NCBI GenBank assembly: GCA_020725105.1
Contig: DYFQ01000010.1
Coordinates: forward strand, 5,038-69,037
Length of the DNA: 64,000 nucleotides
Direction: 5' to 3'
From: Symbiobacterium thermophilum
Lineage (GTDB): Bacteria; Bacillota; Sulfobacillia; DYFQ01
Numbering within the stretch: the stretch's first letter is position 1; each line of letters begins with the position of its first letter. Both the position numbers and the translations under genes were made by a program. The notes beneath the pieces are model-generated. The model searched no databases. It had not been told where the DNA came from and saw only the letters and a list, made by a program, of their open reading frames with translations. Positions 41,940 to 50,253 of this stretch are shown one piece after another.

Positions 41940-42604
41940 GCCCTGGTGGCCTGCCCACGCCAGGGCACGACCCGCTCCAGCTCGGCGCGGACGGCGTCCA
42001 TCGGAATGGGTCCCCGCGGATGGCCCACGTAGCCGGCCACCAGGGTGTAGTAACCCAGCCGCTGCAGCCGCCGGGCGGTCACCCTGGCCCCCTCGCCGTG
42101 GTAGCCGACCAGGTTTGCCGCGTCCAGGACCAGCAGCGCCCCTACCTGCAGGAGATAGCGGACCAGTTCCGGCAGCCGCTGCACCTCCGGGTGCGCCTCG
42201 GGCCCGAAGACGGCGGGCACAAAGCCCAGGCGCCACAGTCGCCCCACCCGGCGGGCCGGGCTCTTGAGCTCCTTCGTCCGGGGGAGCGTGAGGCAGACGA
42301 CGTTGGTCCCGGGAACGGTGAGTCCGGCCAGTTCGCCGGGGCCCAGGGCGGCCGAACGCTCCAGGGGGAGATAAGGCAGCGGCTCCACTCGCACCGAAAG
42401 GCCGAGTGCCCCTGCCGCCACCCGCAGCCGCTCGCTGGCCTGCCCCGTCGCCTGGCGGCGGGCCGGATCGGGAGCGGCAGGGACATACAGGCGCCGGGCC
42501 CCCGCCCGGGCGGCCCACTCCAGATGGGCCAGGGCGTCGGTGAGACCGCTCCCCCGCGGCGTCAGGCGGGCGTGGAGGTCCACCCAACCAGGCGGCTCTT
42601 CCAA
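41885..42604 (-). CDS. CpsB/YwqE-like PHP-domain protein lacking metal-ligand residues
   Basis: WVDLHARLTPRGSGLTDALAHLEWAARAGARRLYVP...GFVPAVFGPEAHPEVQRLPELVRYLLQVGALLVLDAANLVGYHGEGARVTARRLQRLGYYTLVAG follows the CpsB domain plan. Confidence 0.6.
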   Translation of the reverse strand: MEEPPGWVDLHARLTPRGSGLTDALAHLEWAARAGARRLYVPAAPDPARRQATGQASERLRVAAGALGLSVRVEPLPYLPLERSAALGPGELAGLTVPGTNVVCLTLPRTKELKSPARRVGRLWRLGFVPAVFGPEAHPEVQRLPELVRYLLQVGALLVLDAANLVGYHGEGARVTARRLQRLGYYTLVAGYVGHPRGPIPMDAVRAELERVVPWRGQATRAYDELLWGRAARLVGEVP

Positions 42605-42689
42605 GACGTCAGCTCCTGCCCCGACACCGTGCGGGCAAGGGATTCGCCGGCGGGGGGCGGGTTCCTACGGCCGGTGGCGAGAGAAGGAC

Positions 42690-43814
42690 TCAGCTGGCCG
42701 AAGCCGCCAGGCGCCGGTAGAGCGCGCCGATGGCCCGGCCGTAGCCCTCGCCGGCCCACTTGTGGTCGAGGAGTTCCACAAAGGGGGCGGTACCCTGCCA
42801 GCCCCGGCTCACCACCGCGTCCCAGCGGGGGTCCACCAGCGGCAGCGTGGCCGGAGCCGGCGAGCCGTAGACCTTCAGGTGCTGCAGGTGGGCCAGGACG
42901 CCCACGGCCGGGTTGGGAAAGGAGTGACCCGGCTGGTCCGGCCCGGTGGCGCCCAGGCCGCAGAAGTTGTTCTGCTCGCGCCGGACCACCCCGGTGAACC
43001 GGAAGTAGCCGGTCTCGTGGATCGCCTGGGCGAAGGCCACGTCGCCCCGGACGCCCTCCACCAGTCCCAACGCCAGATACAGCCGGGCCAGTTCCTGCAC
43101 CAGGCCGTCGCCGGGGTTCACCCGCGCGACGAAGGCGGCCATGGCGTCCGCCGCCAGCCGGGCCTCTCCCATGATCGCCGTGCCGAGGCGGTAATGGCCG
43201 ATGAGGCCGCGGCCCACCGCCCAGGCGGCGCGGGCCAGGTTTCCGTCGTCCAGCAGCATCCGCTCCTCCTCCGGGTGGTCGTGGAAGGCGAACTCCACGA
43301 TGACGGCGGGGATGCTGCGGGCCGGATCGATGCCGATGGCCCGCCCCCGGTCGTCCAGCCGGTAGCTCTGGAGGTAACGGATGACGGCGAACCAGTCCTG
43401 CCCCGGGTACCGCGGGCTTTCCCTGGTCTTCACGCCCCGGTTCCGCGTGCCCAGGCTGGCGTTGAGTTCCTGGAGCGTCCGCTCGGCCGGGGGGCGGCTA
43501 CCGTTTTCGAAGCGGCTGACCCAGCACTCGCTGCCCGACGCCCGCGTCTGGGACGTACCCGGCGGGCCCAGGGCATTGGTATGGAAGCTGAGAAAGACGT
43601 CGGCATCCCACTGGCGGGCCAGCTCCGCCCGGCGCCTCAGACTCACGGTGGTGTCGTCGGTCCGGGTCAGCTCCACGCGGGCGTAAGGCGAGAACATCGC
43701 CCGGAAATGCTGGGCTATCCGGAGTACCCCGTCGGCTTCGACGTACCCCTGGGTGCCCCGGTTGGCCCGGTCACTTCCCCCGTGGCCGGGGTCAATCACG
43801 ACGGTAATCGACAA
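42690..43814 (-). CDS. N-acetylmuramoyl-L-alanine amidase (Amidase_3) fused to a glucosaminidase-like domain
   Basis: ITVVIDPGHGGSDRANRGTQG...DVFLSFHTNA...VEFAFHDHPEEE; C-terminal DVAFAQAIHETGYFRF...QNNFCGLGATG...GVLAHLQHL. Confidence 0.85.
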   Translation of the reverse strand: MSITVVIDPGHGGSDRANRGTQGYVEADGVLRIAQHFRAMFSPYARVELTRTDDTTVSLRRRAELARQWDADVFLSFHTNALGPPGTSQTRASGSECWVSRFENGSRPPAERTLQELNASLGTRNRGVKTRESPRYPGQDWFAVIRYLQSYRLDDRGRAIGIDPARSIPAVIVEFAFHDHPEEERMLLDDGNLARAAWAVGRGLIGHYRLGTAIMGEARLAADAMAAFVARVNPGDGLVQELARLYLALGLVEGVRGDVAFAQAIHETGYFRFTGVVRREQNNFCGLGATGPDQPGHSFPNPAVGVLAHLQHLKVYGSPAPATLPLVDPRWDAVVSRGWQGTAPFVELLDHKWAGEGYGRAIGALYRRLAASAS

Positions 43815-43883
43815 CCAGGCCGGCCCCCTGACGGTTTCTCGCCTTCAGGGTATGGCCTGGTCCGGCCGGGGGTGCGCCGCGCG

Positions 43884-45260
43884 TCAGAGGGGAAGGTTCA
43901 GGCCGGGCGGCTCGGTCGCCCCCACCTGGATCTCCCGGGCGCCGTGAAAGCGGGCAAACGCCCGTAGCGCCGCTGCCAGCCGCCTCCGCCGGGGGCCGTC
44001 GGGGCGGACGCCCGGCTCCAGGGCCAGCCGGTTTATCCGGAGCACGCCCGACTCCCGGTCGAACTTGGGGTCAAGCCGCCCGATGAACCGGTCGCCCTCG
44101 AGGACGGGCATGGCGTAGGCCCCGAAGCGGCGGCGCGCCTGGGGCAGGTAGATCTCCCAGACGTAGTCGAAGGCGAACAGATCCTGGACCCGCTCCCGCC
44201 GCCAGAGCACGTTGTCCAGGGGCGGCAGCAGGCTGACCTCGGGCTCCACCTCGGCCCGGGCCAGCGCTTCCAGGAGGGGGACTTCGGCCGCCGCCACGTA
44301 GTAGCTCCTGCGAACCCCGTCAAGGCGCAGGGGCACGATTTCTCCCCGGCCGACGCGGTCCTCCACCGCCGCTCGGCGCCGGGCCGCCGGCCACTTGCGC
44401 CAGCCGAACCGGAAGTCGCCGGCGTCGAAGACGCCGAAGGCGGAGATGTAGTGGTCCACCAGGTCGTCCCAGGTGGCTCCGGGCTCCCCGTCCAGGCAGG
44501 TCCGAAAGGGTTCCGGCAGCCACCGCCGCGCCAGGGCGTAGCTCCGCCCGTCGCCGTCCCGGGAAGCCACCACCACGTCGCCGACTTCCCACAGGTGTTC
44601 CAGGGCCTGGGCGGTGGCCTTGGTGGCCGGAGCCCTGAGGTCCCAGTAACCCATCACCCGCTCCGGCGACTCGATGCGCCGCGATGGTAACGGCCCCTCC
44701 GCCTCGAGCCGGGCCAGTACGTAGCGGACGGCCTCGTCCAGCCGGGCGCGCCAACCAGGGTCTGAAAGCTCGGCGGCCCTCATCTTCAGCCGGAACCGGG
44801 GGAACAGTTCGATGGGTAGCACGCACCGGGCGTTGGCGTAGGCCTCGAAGACCTGCCGCCGTTCGTAGAGGGGCGCCAGGTGTTCGGGCCGGTAACCGGT
44901 CACCCGGTTGTAGAGTACCAGGTGGTGGTTGCGCTCCACCACCGCCACCGGGTCCAGCTGAACCCCGTGCACCCGCCGGATGGCCTCGAGCACCCCGCCG
45001 GGCGCGCGCAGCTCCCGCCGCCACAGGCGCCCGCCGGTCCCTTCCGGTCCCGTCCAGGCCAACAGGCCGGTCCGGTGAAGCACCAGCCGCCTGGCCGCCG
45101 CCACCGGTATCGCAACCGGTGCTGGACCACCCCTACCTGCCGTCATCCGCGGTGACCCCGACCTTTCGAGCGTGGCTTCGAACAGCTGGTCGTATTCTTG
45201 CCGGGAACAGAGCGGTCCTGCTTCCCCGGCAGCCGGTGCTCCGGTATCGGGGTAGACCAT
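43884..45260 (-). CDS. Crosslink repair DNA glycosylase YcaQ/AlkX family (HTH_42) protein
   Basis: RRVHGVQLDPVAVVERNHHLVLYNRVTGYRP, YANARCVLPIELFPRFR, PLDNVLWRRERVQDLFAFDYVWEIYLP; ATG 45146 is an alternative start. Confidence 0.88.
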   Translation of the reverse strand: MVYPDTGAPAAGEAGPLCSRQEYDQLFEATLERSGSPRMTAGRGGPAPVAIPVAAARRLVLHRTGLLAWTGPEGTGGRLWRRELRAPGGVLEAIRRVHGVQLDPVAVVERNHHLVLYNRVTGYRPEHLAPLYERRQVFEAYANARCVLPIELFPRFRLKMRAAELSDPGWRARLDEAVRYVLARLEAEGPLPSRRIESPERVMGYWDLRAPATKATAQALEHLWEVGDVVVASRDGDGRSYALARRWLPEPFRTCLDGEPGATWDDLVDHYISAFGVFDAGDFRFGWRKWPAARRRAAVEDRVGRGEIVPLRLDGVRRSYYVAAAEVPLLEALARAEVEPEVSLLPPLDNVLWRRERVQDLFAFDYVWEIYLPQARRRFGAYAMPVLEGDRFIGRLDPKFDRESGVLRINRLALEPGVRPDGPRRRRLAAALRAFARFHGAREIQVGATEPPGLNLPL

Positions 45261-45267
45261 CCCGCCA

Positions 45268-46185
45268 TCACTTGAGCCTGGGGTCCAGGAGGTCCCGCAG
45301 GCCGTCGCCCAGCAGGTTCAAGCCCAGCACCGTCCAGGCGACGGCCACGCCGGGAAAGACGGCGAGCCAGGGTGCCTGAAACATGAGGGTCTGGGCCTCA
45401 CCCAGCATCCGGCCCCAGGAGGGGAAGGGGGGCTGGGTACCCAGGCCAAGGTAGCTGAGGGCGGCCTCCGCCAGGATGGCCGTGGCGAAGCTGGCCGACG
45501 CCTGCACGAGCAGGGGGCCCGTAGTGTTGGGCAGGAGGTGGCGCAAGGCGATCCGGGCGTCGGTGGCCCCCAGCACCCGGGCGGCCAGTACGAACTCCCG
45601 CTCCCGGAGGGCGAGGTAGCTGCCGCGGGTCAGCCGGGCGAAAACGGGTACGTTCACCACGGCGATGGCCAGCACCGCGTTGCCAAACCCGGGACCCAGC
45701 ACGGCAACGACCATCAGCGCGAACAGGACGGCCGGGAAGGCGTAGACCCCGTCCATCAGCCGCATGAGCCCCTCCTCGATCCAGCCGCGGTGATAGCCCG
45801 CGGCGGCGCCCAGGAGGACCCCCGCCGTCCCGCCCAGCAGTACCGAGAAGGCCCCCGCGCCGATGGCCGACACCGAGCCGACCATCACCCGGCTGAACAC
45901 GTCGCGGCCGAAGTGGTCGGTGCCGAAGGGGTGAGCCAGGGTCGGGGGTTGGAGCCGGTCCGGGATGCTCATGGCCAGCGGCGGGTGGGGCGTGTAGCCG
46001 AAGGAGACCACGGCGGCCAGGACCACGGGCGTGACCAGCAGCAGGCCCGCCGCCAGGCTGCGGGACCTGATCCCGGGTGCCTGTCCGGCCGGCCGGGCCG
46101 GCCGGAACCGGTCTCTTGTCCCCGCTTCGGGACGAGTCTCCACGCCCGGCCCTCCGCTCACGTGCGCACCTTGGGATCGAGCCAC
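45268..46185 (-). CDS. Peptide ABC transporter permease (DppC-like)
   Basis: HPFGTDHFGRDVFSRVMVGSVSAIGAG, ARVLGATDARIALRHLLPNTTGPLLV, EAALSYLGLGTQPPFPSWGRML. Confidence 0.94.
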   Translation of the reverse strand: MARSQGAHVSGGPGVETRPEAGTRDRFRPARPAGQAPGIRSRSLAAGLLLVTPVVLAAVVSFGYTPHPPLAMSIPDRLQPPTLAHPFGTDHFGRDVFSRVMVGSVSAIGAGAFSVLLGGTAGVLLGAAAGYHRGWIEEGLMRLMDGVYAFPAVLFALMVVAVLGPGFGNAVLAIAVVNVPVFARLTRGSYLALREREFVLAARVLGATDARIALRHLLPNTTGPLLVQASASFATAILAEAALSYLGLGTQPPFPSWGRMLGEAQTLMFQAPWLAVFPGVAVAWTVLGLNLLGDGLRDLLDPRLK

Positions 46186-47099
46186 GCGTAGACCAGGTCG
46201 ACCAGGAAGTTGGTGACCACCACGACGGCCGCCACAAACAGCACGGCCCCCTGCACCAGGGGCAGGTCACGGGTCCCGATGGCGTAGATGATCAGCCGCC
46301 CCACCCCGGGCAGGGCAAACACCCGCTCCACCACGATGCTGCCCGCCAGGAGCCCCGCCACCTGCAGCCCGAGGACGGTGACCGTCGGGATCGCCGCGTT
46401 CTTGAGGGCGTGCTTGTAGGTGACGATCCGCTCCGCCAGTCCCTTGGCGCGAGCCGTGCGGACGTAGTCCTCCTCCAGGGCCTCGATGAGGGAAGCGCGC
46501 ATCATGCGGGTCAGCACGGCGGCGCGGGCGACCCCCAGGGCCAGGGCCGGCAGGACCAGGGCCCGCAGGGCGGGCCAGGCCCCGTCCCGCCAGCCCGGAA
46601 ACCCCCCGGGCGGGAACCAGCCCGTGGCCACGGCCACCCCCAGGATCAAGAGGATCCCCAGCCAGAAGGAGGGAATGGCCAGCCCTAGCTGGGCCAGGCT
46701 CACCGTGAGCAGGTCGGTGACCCGGTTGCGGCGGGTGGCGGCCAGCACCCCGGCGGGAACGGCCACCGCCAGGGCAAAGGCCGCGGCCATCAGGGTCAGC
46801 GGCACGGTGACCGGCAGCCGCTCGAGGATGAGCCGGCTGACGGGGCGGCCGAACCGTAGCGAGGTTCCCAGGTCACCCCGCACGGCTCCCGACGCCCAGT
46901 CCAGGTAGCGGACGACCGCCGGACGGTCCAGCCCGAGTTCGGCGCGGAGGGCCTCCACCGCCCCGGGATCCGCCTCGTGGCCCAGGATAACCAGGGCCGG
47001 ATCGCCGGGCACCACCTGCATGACCACGAACGTCACCACCGAGATGGTGACGAGGGTGGCCCCGAGGCTCCAGAGTCGCCGGATCAGATAGCGGGCCAA
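46158..47099 (-). CDS. Peptide ABC transporter permease (DppB-like)
   Basis: MARYLIRRLWSLGATLVTISVVTFVVMQVVPGDPA, EEDYVRTARAKGLAERIVTYKHALKNAAIPTVTVLG, ERVFALPGVGRLIIYAIGTRDLPLVQG. Confidence 0.95.
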   Translation of the reverse strand: MARYLIRRLWSLGATLVTISVVTFVVMQVVPGDPALVILGHEADPGAVEALRAELGLDRPAVVRYLDWASGAVRGDLGTSLRFGRPVSRLILERLPVTVPLTLMAAAFALAVAVPAGVLAATRRNRVTDLLTVSLAQLGLAIPSFWLGILLILGVAVATGWFPPGGFPGWRDGAWPALRALVLPALALGVARAAVLTRMMRASLIEALEEDYVRTARAKGLAERIVTYKHALKNAAIPTVTVLGLQVAGLLAGSIVVERVFALPGVGRLIIYAIGTRDLPLVQGAVLFVAAVVVVTNFLVDLVYAWLDPKVRT

Positions 47100-47118
47100 G
47101 CCGCCGTCCGCGCTCCCG

Positions 47119-48690
47119 TCACCGCCCGGTTCGCCACACCGTCTTGAGGTCGTCCACGTAGATGGGGAAGATCTCCCAGCCCCGGACGTCCGACCTCAGG
47201 CCGACGACGATGTCGGGAACCTGGATGAACACCGCCGGTACGTCCGCCGCCAGGATCTCCTGGAGCCTGGCGTAGAGCGCCCGGCGCTCGGTCCCGGACC
47301 GCGACTCCCGGGCCTGGCGCAGGAGGGCGTCGTAGTCGGGATTGCTGTACCCGACGTAGTTGTTCACGTAGGTCGACTCGTAGCGCACCAGTTCCGTGTC
47401 GGGGTCCAGCCGCCCGGTGTGACCGATGATGGTCAGGTCGTACTTGCGCCCGCCGTAGACGTCCTTCAGCCAGATACCCCACTCCACCACCTGCAACGTC
47501 AGCCTGACGCCCACCTGGGCCAGCTGGGCCTGGACGACCTCCCCGGTCCGCCGGTGAAAGGCGAAGGGCTCCGGCAGGGTCAGGGTGGCTTCAAACCCGC
47601 CGGGATACCCGGCCTCGGCCAGCAGCGCCCTCGCCCGGGCCGGGTCGTGTGGCAGTACCCCCGAGGTGTCCACGTAATAGCTGCTGCCCGGGTTCATGTG
47701 GCTGCCCACCGGGGTTCCCCGGCCGAAGCCGACCGCCTGGACGATGGCCCGCTTGTCGATGGCGTGGCTGATGGCCTGGCGGACCCGGCGGTCGGAAAAG
47801 GGCGGCCGGGCGTTGTTGATGGCCATGATCTGGATCACGTCCGACGGGCCGGACACGGTGAAGGTGTCGGGTGCCGCGTCAACCTCGGCGGCGTTCTCCA
47901 CCGGCATGCGGGGGTAGGCGTCGACGGTCCCGGCCTTCAGCCCGGCCAGGGCCGTGGCGGGGTCGTCAAAGATCTGGAAGACGACCTCGTCAAGATAGGG
48001 GTACCGGCTGTCCCAGTAGCCGTCAAACTTCTTCAGCCGGACGTGCTGGTTCGGCCGCCACTCGACGAACGCGAAGGGACCCGTGCCCACCGGGTGGTTA
48101 TAGAGGTCGCCGTGGTCCCTGGGGACGATGGCGGCGTAGTACATGGCCAGGTTGGAGAGAAACGGCGCCTGGTAGCGGTCGAGGACCACCGTGACGGTGT
48201 GCTCGTCCACCACGATCACGTCGGTGACGGCCTTGAACTCGCCGGCCTTGGGGTGCCTGGTCTCGGGGTCAAGCATCCGCCGGAAGGTATAGGCCACGTC
48301 CTGTGCCGTGAACGGCTGCCCGTTGTGGAACCTGACGTTCTTCCTGAGGAAGAAGGTGTAGCGGGTGCCGTCCTCGGAAACCTCCCAGCGCTCGGCCAGC
48401 CCCGGGACGAGTTCGCCCCGGGCGTTCACCCCCACCAGTTGCTCGTAGATGTTCCAGGTGATCTCGATGCCTGGCGCCGCCGTGGTCTTGTGGGGATCCA
48501 GGCCCTGGGGGTCTGAGGGGATGGCCACCACAAGCCGGCCGCCGTAACCGGGGGACTCGGGCTGGGGCCCGGGCGCGCCGGGGGCTTCGGCCTGGGGCCT
48601 GGCGCAGCCGGCCAGGAGCACCAGCGCCAGGCCGAATCCGAGCGCAAGCCGCCAGCCCGGTGCCCGGGGTCGGCCGCGAAACGAGGGCAT
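47119..48690 (-). CDS. Peptide ABC transporter substrate-binding lipoprotein (SBP_bac_5)
   Basis: Lipoprotein signal LALGFGLALVLLAGC, GLAERWEVSEDGTRYTFFLRKNVRFHNGQPFTAQDVAYTF. Confidence 0.93.
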   Translation of the reverse strand: MPSFRGRPRAPGWRLALGFGLALVLLAGCARPQAEAPGAPGPQPESPGYGGRLVVAIPSDPQGLDPHKTTAAPGIEITWNIYEQLVGVNARGELVPGLAERWEVSEDGTRYTFFLRKNVRFHNGQPFTAQDVAYTFRRMLDPETRHPKAGEFKAVTDVIVVDEHTVTVVLDRYQAPFLSNLAMYYAAIVPRDHGDLYNHPVGTGPFAFVEWRPNQHVRLKKFDGYWDSRYPYLDEVVFQIFDDPATALAGLKAGTVDAYPRMPVENAAEVDAAPDTFTVSGPSDVIQIMAINNARPPFSDRRVRQAISHAIDKRAIVQAVGFGRGTPVGSHMNPGSSYYVDTSGVLPHDPARARALLAEAGYPGGFEATLTLPEPFAFHRRTGEVVQAQLAQVGVRLTLQVVEWGIWLKDVYGGRKYDLTIIGHTGRLDPDTELVRYESTYVNNYVGYSNPDYDALLRQARESRSGTERRALYARLQEILAADVPAVFIQVPDIVVGLRSDVRGWEIFPIYVDDLKTVWRTGR

Positions 48691-48898
48691 GTGCCGATCA
48701 CTCCCTGCCGCCAAGCCGTCCGGTCTCTCCGAACCCCAGCATAGCACGGCGGCAGCCGCGGCGGCCAGTCCCGCCGGTACCGCGGTCCCCGGGCCACCGC
48801 CCGGCCGAGCAGGTCCACCCGGTGGCGCCCGCCAACTCTTCCGCGGCGGCCCGCCGGCCCCGGCCGGTGAGCCCGGCGGCTCGGGGGGAGGTAGTGAG

Positions 48899-49999
48899 GT
48901 GGCGGACCCGGGAGAACAGCCCGAAACCACCGCCGGCCCTGAGGCTCCGGCTGTGCCGCGGATCCTGCACGTCGACATGGACGCCTTCTACGCCTCGGTC
49001 GAGCAGCGGGACCACCCCGAGTACCGGGGTAAGCCGGTGGTGGTGGGGGGAAGCCCCTTCTCCCGGGGCGTGGTGTCGGCGGCGTCGTACGAGGCGCGGC
49101 GACACGGCATCCACTCGGCGATGCCGCTTCGCCGGGCCTACGACCTGTGCCCCGACGCGGTCTTCCTGCCGGTGGACATGGAGCGCTACGCCCAGGTGTC
49201 GCGGCAGCTCCACGACGTTCTCCGGCGGTTCTCCCCCCTGGTCGAGCCGCTCTCGCTGGACGAGGCCTTCCTCGAGGTGACCGGGGGCGACGCCGTGGCA
49301 GCCGGGCGGGCCATCAAGGCCGCCGTCCGGGAAGAACTCGGCCTGACCGCCTCGGTGGGCGTGAGCGTCAACAAGTTCCTGGCCAAGATGGCGTCAGACC
49401 TGGAGAAACCGGACGGGTTCACCGTGCTTATGCCCCGGGACGTCGCCCGGCTGATTCACCCCCTGCCCGTGCGCAAGCTCTGGGGGATCGGCCCCCGGTC
49501 CGAGATCCAGCTGAAGTCGCTGGGCATCCTGACCATCGGCGACATCCTCAAGGTGGACCTGGCCGTGCTGGAACGCCGCTTCGGGCGGCGCGCGGCGGAA
49601 CTGCGCCTGCTGGCGCAGGGCATCGACCACAGCCGGGTCGAGACCGAACACGAGGCCCGGTCACTGGGCGAGGAGACCACCTTCCCCCGGGACGTGGCCG
49701 ACCGCGCCGTGGTGGCCGGCCACCTCGACCGCTTTGCCGGCCTGCTGGCCGACCGGCTGCGGCGGCGGCGGTTGCGCGCCCGCACCGTCACCGTCAAGGT
49801 TCGCTACGCCGACTTCCAGACGCTCACTCGCAGCCACACCCTGGAGACCCCCGTGGACGACGCGGCGGACCTCGCCCGGACCGCCCGGGCCCTCTGGGCC
49901 CGGGTGGCCACGGACCGGAAGGTCCGCCTCGTCGGGTTACAGGTTTCCGGCCTCGTTCCGGCCGACCGGCCGGAGCAGCTCCGGTTTCCCTTCTGGTAG
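48899..49999 (+). CDS. dinB: DNA polymerase IV
   Basis: ILHVDMDAFYASVEQRDHPEYRGKPVVVGG, PLSLDEAFLEVTG, SVGVSVNKFLAKMASDLEKPDGF; GTG start after GGGGGAGG. Confidence 0.95.
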   Translation: MADPGEQPETTAGPEAPAVPRILHVDMDAFYASVEQRDHPEYRGKPVVVGGSPFSRGVVSAASYEARRHGIHSAMPLRRAYDLCPDAVFLPVDMERYAQVSRQLHDVLRRFSPLVEPLSLDEAFLEVTGGDAVAAGRAIKAAVREELGLTASVGVSVNKFLAKMASDLEKPDGFTVLMPRDVARLIHPLPVRKLWGIGPRSEIQLKSLGILTIGDILKVDLAVLERRFGRRAAELRLLAQGIDHSRVETEHEARSLGEETTFPRDVADRAVVAGHLDRFAGLLADRLRRRRLRARTVTVKVRYADFQTLTRSHTLETPVDDAADLARTARALWARVATDRKVRLVGLQVSGLVPADRPEQLRFPFW

Positions 50000-50119
50000 C
50001 CGGTGTTGTCGCCGAGCTCCCCCACATCCTGGCCCACGAAGCCACCCGGCAGCGGCTGGTGCAGGTGGGGCCGAGGGTGAAGGGGACCGGCAGAGAGCTC
50101 CTGGCGGCAACCGACCCAT

Positions 50120-50131
50120 TACAACGTTGTA
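50120..50131. promoter_or_regulatory. Perfect palindrome TACAACGTTGTA upstream of the putative D-peptide island
   Basis: 12-bp perfect inverted repeat about 115-125 bp upstream of the first gene. Confidence 0.4.
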
Positions 50132-50253
50132 TCGCCGTGCGCTCGGGTTTGTGCCCCCGGCCAAAACTACCCGCTCCGGTTCCAGCGTCTCCCTAAAGGC
50201 ATCTCACCCGATTTGCGGAACCTCAAGTCCATCGCTGCGAGGAGTTGAGGTCC

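Noticed and set aside
41493-42587. 364-aa minus-strand ORF overlapping the CpsB-like gene
   Set aside because: Alternative frame with G/P/R-rich composition; the 41885-42604 frame has recognisable domain structure instead
49147-50196. 349-aa plus ORF over dinB, including VVAELPHILAHEATRQRLVQVGPRVKGTGRELLAATDPLQRC after the dinB stop
   Set aside because: Most of it is a dinB shadow frame; the tail after 49999 might be a gene fragment, but I recognise no family and cannot support a call
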